Positions 33,270-38,470 of a stretch of 38,470 nucleotides of DNA are shown piece by piece. The DNA comes from Cloacimonetes bacterium UBA4175. GTDB lineage: Bacteria > Cloacimonadota > Cloacimonadia > Cloacimonadales > Cloacimonadaceae. The first letter of the stretch is position 1, and the number at the start of each line of letters is the position of its first letter. Made by a program: the position numbers and the translations under genes. The stretch lies in contig DFUX01000077.1 of NCBI GenBank assembly GCA_002379855.1, positions 1 to 38,470 of the forward strand, given 5' to 3'. The notes under the pieces are model-generated. The model saw only the letters and a list, made by a program, of their open reading frames with translations, had not been told where the DNA came from and ran no database searches.

Positions 33270-33390
33270 CTTCCGTAGGTCATCCTTAACCCGGTAAGGG
33301 ATGACCTAAGGATGATAGCCCCAAAGCCTCTGGCAGCGAGGGACGGAGGTGTGTAATAAAATGGGGTATGTTCTGATATTTATATTGATT
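33270..33390 (+). repeat. Dispersed structured repeat, partial copy (copy C)
   Basis: Positions 33270-33350 match the central hairpin block of copies A and B: GGTCATCC (33278-33285), GGATGACC (33299-33306), then TAAGGATGAT, CCCCAAAGCC, and a GGCAGCGAGGGACGGAG stretch. The CG palindrome and the distal half are absent or diverged; a GTTCTGA/TCAGAAC hairpin near 33370-33396 is in their place. It sits between the convergent YitT and uvrB genes. Confidence 0.75.
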
Positions 33391-33482
33391 CAGAACGTAT
33401 TCCGTTCATATTAACATACTTTCAGATAGCAAGATACCTCATCAGTTCAAAGACGGTCTCTGCCGATTTTGATGGCAACCTG

Positions 33483-35489
33483 TCAGGGTGAGGCGCTTTC
33501 GATCTGCAGGATCCTGTCCCGCAGTTCCGCGGCCCGCTCAAAATCAAGCCTGGAGGCTGCCCGCTTCATTTCTTTCCTTAGCAACTCCAGCATCTTGTCG
33601 CGATTGTCCAGATCAAGATATTGGAAGAATTCCTCTTTGTCCGGTTTTGCCTCTTCCTTTGCTTTGTCGATTGAGGCGTAACCTTCGGCGATAGCAGTGG
33701 ACTGCATGATCTCCTCTATCGTTTTGGTAATGGTCTGAGGAGTGATTCCGTGGAGTCTGTTATACTCCAGTTGCTTCTGACGGCGGCGGTTGGTCTCATC
33801 CAGGGTGCGCCTGATGGCGTCCGTAATCTCGTCCGCGTAGAGTACCACCTTACCATCCACATTTCTGGCGGCGCGTCCCGAGATCTGGATCAGCGACCTC
33901 GCTGAACGCAAAAATCCGGTCTTGTCCGCGTCCAAAATCGCCACCAGTGACACTTCCGGCAAGTCAAGGCCTTCCCTCAGCAGGTTCACGCCCACGATCA
34001 CGTCGAACTCGCCCAGGCGCATGGCGCGTATTATCTGCGCGCGTTCGATGGAGTCGATCTCGCTGTGCAGATAGCGGCATCTGATGCCCGCGTTTTGCAG
34101 ATAGGTGGTGAGGTCCTCGCTCATGCGTTTGGTGAGGGTCATCACCAGCGCTTTGTGCCCCCTGGCCACCCTTTCCCTGATCTGGCCGATGAGGTCGTCC
34201 ACCTGGTTGCGAATGGGTTTGACCTCCATTTCAGGATCCAGCAGTCCGGTGGGACGGATCACCAGTTCCACGATCTCGCCCTGGGTGAGTTCCAGTTCAT
34301 AATCAGCCGGCGTGGCGGACATAAAGACCACTGTGCGCATATAGTTTTCAAACTCCTCAAAACGCAGGGGACGGTTATCAAAAGCAGAGGGCAGCCGAAA
34401 ACCGTAATCCACCAGGTTCTTCTTGCGGGTATAGTCGCCCCCGAACATCCCATGCACCTGGGGGATGGTGACGTGTGATTCATCTATGATAAAAATAAAG
34501 TCTTCGGGAAAGTAGTTCAGCAGGCAACTGGGCGGTTCTCCGGGCGGCGATCCAGTGAGGTGGCGGGAGTAGTTTTCAATGCCGGAACAGTAACCCAATT
34601 CAGCCAGCATTTCCAGATCGAACTTGGTGCGCGACTTGATCCTGTCCGCTTCCACATATTTCTGGTTTTCCAAAAAGAAGGCCACCCGCTCATCCAGCTC
34701 GCGCTCGATATTCTGCAGCGCGCCGCGTAGTTTGTCTTCGTTCATAATGAAGTGGATGGCGGGATACACAGGATAGCTGTCCACCTTGCCCAGACTCTGG
34801 TAGGAGATGGGATGCAGCTTTTCCAGGCTCACGATTTCGTCGCCGAAAAACTCCACCCGCAGGCAATGTTCCAGATAAGCGGGATAGATATCCACAATGT
34901 CACCCCGCACGCGGAACGCTCCCCGTTCAAAGGCAATGTCATTGCGGCTGTAATGGGCTGTCACGAGCTTTTGGAGCAGGCTGTCGCGATCCATTTCCAT
35001 ACCCACTTCCAGCCTGATCAACGCTTCCCGGTATTCCTCGGGCACGCCAAGCCCGTAGATGCAGGAGACGGATGCCACGATGATCACGTCCCGCCGCTCC
35101 ATCAGGCTCATGGTGGCACGCAGGCGCAGCTTTTCGATTTCATCGTTGATATCCGCGTCCTTTTCGATGTAGATATCTTTGCCGGGAATGTAGGATTCCG
35201 GCTGATAATAGTCGTAATATGAGATAAAGTACTCCACTGCGTTTTCCGGAAAGAGTTGCTTGAGCTCACCATAAAGTTGCGCGGCCAGGGTCTTGTTGTG
35301 GGAAAGCACCAGCACCGGACGGTCGAACTGAGCGATGGTGTTGGCAATGGTGAAGGTTTTGCCGCTGCCGGTTACTCCCAGCAACACCTGAAAGCGTTTA
35401 TTTTCCCTGATCCCAGCCACCAGGGAAGCTATGGCTTCCGGCTGGTCGCCGCTGGGCTCATAATTGGAGTGGAGTTTGAAAATTCCCAT
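33483..35489 (-). CDS. uvrB: Excinuclease ABC subunit UvrB
   Basis: UvrB is the damage-verifying helicase-like subunit of nucleotide excision repair. The 668-residue protein has Walker A GVTGSGKTFTIAN near 39-51, the beta-hairpin region YYDYYQPESYIPGKDIYIEK, DESHVTIPQVHGMF (DEAD-box-like), and helicase motif VI QISGRAARNVDGKV. The C-terminal UVR domain (LDFERAAELRDRI) binds UvrC. Length is standard. AGAGG precedes the ATG. No uvrA or uvrC is in the window. Confidence 0.97.
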   Translation of the reverse strand: MGIFKLHSNYEPSGDQPEAIASLVAGIRENKRFQVLLGVTGSGKTFTIANTIAQFDRPVLVLSHNKTLAAQLYGELKQLFPENAVEYFISYYDYYQPESYIPGKDIYIEKDADINDEIEKLRLRATMSLMERRDVIIVASVSCIYGLGVPEEYREALIRLEVGMEMDRDSLLQKLVTAHYSRNDIAFERGAFRVRGDIVDIYPAYLEHCLRVEFFGDEIVSLEKLHPISYQSLGKVDSYPVYPAIHFIMNEDKLRGALQNIERELDERVAFFLENQKYVEADRIKSRTKFDLEMLAELGYCSGIENYSRHLTGSPPGEPPSCLLNYFPEDFIFIIDESHVTIPQVHGMFGGDYTRKKNLVDYGFRLPSAFDNRPLRFEEFENYMRTVVFMSATPADYELELTQGEIVELVIRPTGLLDPEMEVKPIRNQVDDLIGQIRERVARGHKALVMTLTKRMSEDLTTYLQNAGIRCRYLHSEIDSIERAQIIRAMRLGEFDVIVGVNLLREGLDLPEVSLVAILDADKTGFLRSARSLIQISGRAARNVDGKVVLYADEITDAIRRTLDETNRRRQKQLEYNRLHGITPQTITKTIEEIMQSTAIAEGYASIDKAKEEAKPDKEEFFQYLDLDNRDKMLELLRKEMKRAASRLDFERAAELRDRILQIESASP

Positions 35490-35575
35490 GATACCTCTGC
35501 TCTTGTCTGTTTGGCATTCCTGCCGTCTAGCTTTTGATTGCTTGGATTTGAGACGAGTCTTTTTTCAGTTTTAAC

Positions 35576-35604
35576 TTGACTTTTATCTTTGTCGCCAAAG
35601 CTTG
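35576..35604 (+). promoter_or_regulatory. Putative promoter of the small unknown gene at 35662
   Basis: TTGACT (35576-35581), 15 bases, then AAAGCTTG (35597-35604). Transcription would begin near 35611, about 50 bases before the ATG. Confidence 0.5.
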
Positions 35605-35661
35605 GACACAGATAAATGAGAAGCTCGTTTTTGTCGAGAAAATAAACTGTGGAGCGATAAA

Positions 35662-35979
35662 ATGTCTGAAGACCTGCAAATCAATTTTGAAAACCTGCTC
35701 AAACTGGGCTATGCCGTGGTGGATGTCCGCTACAAGGATTACGATGTGTGCCAGGACAGCCTCAAACTGGTCATTGCCAGAGTGGACTCCGACCGGGATG
35801 AGTTCTATCAGGATATGCTCAAACAATACACTTCCATCGAGTTCAAACCCAGCGAGATGTTTGAAGTCTGGACCGAGATCCTCAACCACAAGATCGTCAC
35901 CAGCAAAGCCCTCAACCGGGATATTGCCATCAAGGTGGCAGCCCTGGATTATATCGAGACAGTTTATAAAGCCCGATGA
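35662..35979 (+). CDS. Hypothetical protein, 105 residues
   Basis: I do not recognise this protein. It is soluble, without signal peptide, mixed alpha/beta by appearance (LLKLGYAVVDVRYKDYD, LKLVIARVDSDRDEFYQDML, EVWTEILNHKIV, AIKVAALDYIETVYKAR) and slightly acidic. The ATG follows GTGGAGCGATAAA. Its stop overlaps the ATG of a truncated ndk-like frame (ATGA), so it was probably the first gene of a two-gene unit with ndk. It has its own putative promoter and lies divergent from uvrB. Confidence applies to it being a real gene. Confidence 0.7.
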   Translation: MSEDLQINFENLLKLGYAVVDVRYKDYDVCQDSLKLVIARVDSDRDEFYQDMLKQYTSIEFKPSEMFEVWTEILNHKIVTSKALNRDIAIKVAALDYIETVYKAR

Positions 35980-36128
35980 TCGGCCAGATCCTGCTGATTA
36001 TCAAGCCCAAAACTGTTGCCCACGGGCATGTAGGACACATCTTCTCCCTTATGGAAGAAGCGGGATCTCCGCTGCGCAAGGCGAGAGGCAGGTATAATAT
36101 GGGATATCTACGCGAAAGGCATCACTGA
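35976..36128 (+). pseudogene. ndk: Truncated nucleoside diphosphate kinase-like start
   Basis: A 50-codon frame starts in ATGA overlap with the gene upstream. Its first 30 residues (ILLIIKPKTVAHGHVGHIF, then LMEEAG) resemble the N-terminus of nucleoside diphosphate kinase, which normally begins with TLLIIKPDAV and has about 140 residues including a catalytic histidine. After about residue 29 the similarity stops, and the frame ends at 36128. No continuing NDK motifs (such as the NAVHGSD segment) are visible in the next 300 bases in any forward frame I read. It looks like a gene cut off by deletion or insertion. A short real protein is possible but less likely. Confidence 0.55.
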
Positions 36129-36451
36129 GAAACGCAGCCCACGCACAGGACAGCGCAGATAAAGCAAAGCGGGAAATCGGCTTGGTATTTCCAAGCTGAC
36201 TTGCATAAGCAACAGACAACCCCTTACAGTTTTTAGGAGCAATACAAACCATAAATACTACTCCGTTGGTGAGAGTTAAACACTCATTCTCGGTTTGAAT
36301 ACAGCGATATCCTGTCATCATACAGAAACACAATCAGTTATGCCTTATCACAAAAGACCTACAGCCAGGTTTTCGCAGCTCAGAATCGCTATTTTCATCA
36401 AATACAAACCATTGGCAAGCTGAACCATATTCTCGAATTTGCAGAAATATA
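36129..36451 (+). other. Intergenic stretch without a recognised feature
   Basis: About 320 bases follow the broken ndk-like frame. I see no convincing gene, repeat copy, RNA gene or strong terminator. A minus-strand open frame (36333-36049) spans the ndk remnant but has no recognisable family features. The stretch may be the replaced or inserted sequence that removed the rest of ndk. Confidence 0.4.
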
Positions 36452-36482
36452 TTGACAAGATACTACATCTTATATAAATATG
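36452..36482 (+). promoter_or_regulatory. Putative promoter of the outer-membrane protein gene at 36550
   Basis: TTGACA (36452-36457) is followed 17 bases later by TAAATATG (36475-36482). This is also compatible with a sigma70-like TAAATA box at 17-base spacing. It is the most conventional promoter in the window. Confidence 0.55.
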
Positions 36483-36549
36483 GTTTCGTGAGCTGGATTG
36501 AAACAGATCCCTCACGAAAATGAGCAAAAAAAAAGGAAGGAGGATTCAG

Positions 36550-37746
36550 ATGAATCGCAAGTCCCTTGTTCTGTTGTTGATATCACTTGTCCTTGTGGCA
36601 AGTGGCTTATTCGCTACCGATAGCCGCATGACCGCATTGGGCTATCCCTATGGATTTATCCGGGATGACACAGATATCCACACTTTTCCCTCCACTATCT
36701 TCAGATACAATCGCAGCGTAAGCGGAGAGCTCCTAACAGCTGGTAATTCCTTGGATTGGACAATCGGCACCAATGTTCCATTAAAAGCCAATGTGCTGGG
36801 CTTTTACCTCAATCTGCCCACGCAAGTGGATTTAGACGGCCATATCAACTGGCCCGGTTTTGATCTCGATCTCAGCCGCAAGGTCCAGTTCTACTATGGC
36901 TTCAAGGATAAGTTCGCCCTTGGCTTCGGCATGGCGATCGACAGTGAAAAAAACACTCGTGAAATTGATGCTACCAATACCGATTACACCGAAGACCTGA
37001 GCGCTCACTACTTTGAGATCAGTGCTGGAATGAGTGTTGACAAGATGGACTTGGGCGCCAAGATCTATCTACGTGGCGCCTCCGCTGGCGATGACGATAA
37101 CAACGCCATTGTTGACGAATCCAGTCACTCAGGGCTTGGAATCACGCTCGGTGGCCGCTATTTCATCCAGGAAAACAACAGTTTGGATCTGGTGGCCCTC
37201 GCCAACCTCGGATTCGAGAGCATGGGCGACAAGGTGGAGTATGGAGCAGGCAATGCAGAGGAAGAAACCAGCTATTCCCGCCTGGGATTCGGACTGGGCG
37301 TGGGCGCGGATTACAAGATAGCTCCCAACCATCACATTGTTCTCACCGTGAAACCCATCAATTTGATCTCAATGAGTTCCACCAATACCAACTCGGTGAA
37401 CAACGACGAGTTTAAGGATGGGTTATCGCTGGTGTTCCTCCCCGAATACAGCTTGGGTGTTGAATCTCAAATCACAAAATGGCTCACCGGCAGAGTGGGA
37501 GCCAACCAAAGATATGTGTTCTGGAAAATTTCTGAAGAATCTGAATATTCTTCTGGTAATGATGAAATTGAGACCTGGGCTAACTATGACTCCTTCTTTG
37601 ATATGAACCTGGGTCTGGCTTTGCACTTTGGCAAATTCACGGTCGATACGGTGTTCACCAAGAGCCTGTTGCATGATGGACCGGACTTCCTTGGCGGACA
37701 AACCGCTGGTCTGGCCAATCAGGTGTCTGTAAAATTCGAATTCTGA
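36550..37746 (+). CDS. Putative outer-membrane beta-barrel protein
   Basis: The 398-residue protein begins at ATG 36550 after GGAAGGAGG, with a Sec signal peptide (MNRKSLVLLLISLVLVASGLFA). The mature chain alternates amphipathic strands and D/N/G turns (VQFYYGFKDKFALGFGMAID, MDLGAKIYLRGASAG, GLGITLGGRYFI, LGFGLGVGADYKI) and ends VSVKFEF, with a C-terminal phenylalanine as in barrel proteins. No named family was recognised. A frame opening 10 codons earlier is possible but has no better ribosome site. It is a single-gene unit with its own promoter and terminator. Confidence 0.75.
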   Translation: MNRKSLVLLLISLVLVASGLFATDSRMTALGYPYGFIRDDTDIHTFPSTIFRYNRSVSGELLTAGNSLDWTIGTNVPLKANVLGFYLNLPTQVDLDGHINWPGFDLDLSRKVQFYYGFKDKFALGFGMAIDSEKNTREIDATNTDYTEDLSAHYFEISAGMSVDKMDLGAKIYLRGASAGDDDNNAIVDESSHSGLGITLGGRYFIQENNSLDLVALANLGFESMGDKVEYGAGNAEEETSYSRLGFGLGVGADYKIAPNHHIVLTVKPINLISMSSTNTNSVNNDEFKDGLSLVFLPEYSLGVESQITKWLTGRVGANQRYVFWKISEESEYSSGNDEIETWANYDSFFDMNLGLALHFGKFTVDTVFTKSLLHDGPDFLGGQTAGLANQVSVKFEF

Positions 37747-37768
37747 TAACCTATAAACCAAATAATAA

Positions 37769-37800
37769 CAAGGGACACCCTCACGGATGTCCCTTTTTCT
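37769..37800 (+). terminator. Rho-independent terminator after the outer-membrane protein gene
   Basis: AAGGGACA (37770-37777) pairs with TGTCCCTT (37788-37795) across a ten-base loop, and TTTCT follows. The A-rich lead-in means it could also work weakly for the convergent dehydrogenase gene. Confidence 0.8.
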
Positions 37801-37818
37801 ATATTCTGGCTGAGCGGA

Positions 37819-38470
37819 TCAGAGACCCAGGCCGGAGATATCCAGTCCCAGATCCTTCACCATAAACTCGATGTCCTTTTGCAGATTGGGAATGATGGGC
37901 ACACCCAGTTCGCGCACCTCTTGTTCTTTCTCATATTCTTTTTCGCCTGCCACCCAGATGCGGTCCTGTCCCGGGAAACGGCGTGAGTTTTGCAATTCGC
38001 GGCAGATTGCCCCTGTGGTTCGCTTGAAATCGTCAATCTCTGTGAAGAAGTCGATGTTGATGGCCAAAAAGAAATGTCCCAGTTTGTATGGCGCGGCCTT
38101 GCCGGAGGCATCCTTGCCCAATAGCTGGTTAAGAAACGCACCCTGTTGCAGGGCCGAGCAAAGAATTTCCACCATGGTGGAAAGCCCGTAGCCCTTATGG
38201 CTTCCGGTGAGTTCATCTGTCCCGCCGATGGGAAGCAGGGAAGCGGTCTGCTTCACCAGATCGACCAGGAGTTTGGGTGTGTCGGTTTGAGGCTTGCCCT
38301 CCAGATCTATTGCCCAGGCGGGGGGAGTGTCCTTTTCTTCCCGGGCATACTGTTCGATCTTACCCCTTTGGGTGATGGAGGTGGCGGCATCGTAGATGAA
38401 CGGATAGGGCAGGTCTGTTGGCGCGCCGAAACAGATGGGGTTGGTGCCCAGAAGAGGTTCAACCCCATGG
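37819..38470 (-). CDS. Malate/L-lactate dehydrogenase, Ldh2 family (C-terminal part)
   Basis: Only the last roughly 217 codons are in the window; the start lies beyond the right edge. The visible part begins with HGVEPLLGTNPICFGAPT, the conserved GTNPI.FGAP segment of the malate/L-lactate dehydrogenase type 2 (ComC/YlbC) family, which uses NAD(P). It continues with GSHKGYGLSTMVEILCSAL and FFLAINIDFF. The substrate could be malate, lactate, sulfolactate or ureidoglycolate. The C-terminus DLGLDISGLGL is ordinary. It converges with the outer-membrane protein gene across a terminator. Confidence 0.9.
   Translation of the reverse strand, partial: HGVEPLLGTNPICFGAPTDLPYPFIYDAATSITQRGKIEQYAREEKDTPPAWAIDLEGKPQTDTPKLLVDLVKQTASLLPIGGTDELTGSHKGYGLSTMVEILCSALQQGAFLNQLLGKDASGKAAPYKLGHFFLAINIDFFTEIDDFKRTTGAICRELQNSRRFPGQDRIWVAGEKEYEKEQEVRELGVPIIPNLQKDIEFMVKDLGLDISGLGL

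Noticed and set aside
36049..36333. 94-codon minus-strand frame opposite the ndk remnant
   Set aside because: Cysteine-rich, featureless, overlaps the ndk-like start and shows no convincing ribosome site; treated as chance.
1..38470. CRISPR array, tRNA, rRNA, prophage or transposase
   Set aside because: Looked for regularly spaced direct repeats, tRNA-like cloverleaves, and transposase or phage motifs in the gaps and frames; none seen. The repeats found are dispersed, not arrayed.

Overview
The window is an ordinary-looking, gene-dense bacterial chromosome segment with housekeeping genes on both strands. Several traits point to the FCB group: a 1296-residue secreted protein ends in a type IX-style / FlgD-like C-terminal sorting domain, two beta-barrel outer-membrane proteins are present, a four-subunit 2-oxoacid:ferredoxin oxidoreductase suggests an anaerobe fermenting amino acids, and promoters look like TTGAC(A/T) plus a downstream ..TG box rather than TATAAT. 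I infer an anaerobic, Gram-negative member of Cloacimonadota or a close relative. This is inference from gene content, not a database match.

Layout. Positions 1-57 hold a truncated copy of a dispersed repeat. From 8261 down to 77 a tightly packed minus-strand operon reads dnaN, recF, a UMF1-type MFS transporter, a PotD-like lipoprotein, aspS, purN and mtaB. Positions 8412-8703 hold a full repeat copy. From 11477 down to 8888 the minus strand carries the oxidoreductase delta-alpha-beta-gamma operon, closed by a UUCG-capped terminator. The plus strand from 11776 to 17025 carries rlpA (with a terminator), psuG, a DppA-like M55 peptidase, a DUF2007-pyrE fusion, a methyltransferase with an unexplained N-terminal half, and rnhB. 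A barrel-type outer-membrane protein follows (17095-18207), then a terminator and the second full repeat copy. A minus-strand giant secreted protein (22505-18615) diverges from a plus-strand cluster of guaB, xerD, a THI5-like binding protein and its ABC ATPase (22722-26825). A minus-strand group of nucleoside kinase, mutL, miaA and a parvulin (32154-26836) follows. It is divergent from a YitT-family membrane protein (32285-33235), behind which lies a partial repeat. uvrB (minus) is divergent from a small unknown gene followed by a broken ndk-like start. A second outer-membrane protein (36550-37746) and the C-terminal part of a malate/lactate dehydrogenase (minus, running off the right edge) finish the window.

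Most striking are three things. One is the dispersed, highly structured repeat family: four copies, each beside a 3' gene end, with a CG-alternating palindrome and two mutually exclusive hairpins. The second is a shared promoter architecture recurring upstream of at least six transcription units at identical spacing. The third is a set of unusual domain arrangements: DUF2007-PyrE, a methyltransferase with an orphan N-terminal half, and a secreted protein with an unclassified putative hydrolase head. Two transport systems are incomplete here: the PotD-like protein has no partners, and the THI5-like protein and ATPase have no permease. I saw no CRISPR array, tRNA, rRNA, transposase or phage gene.
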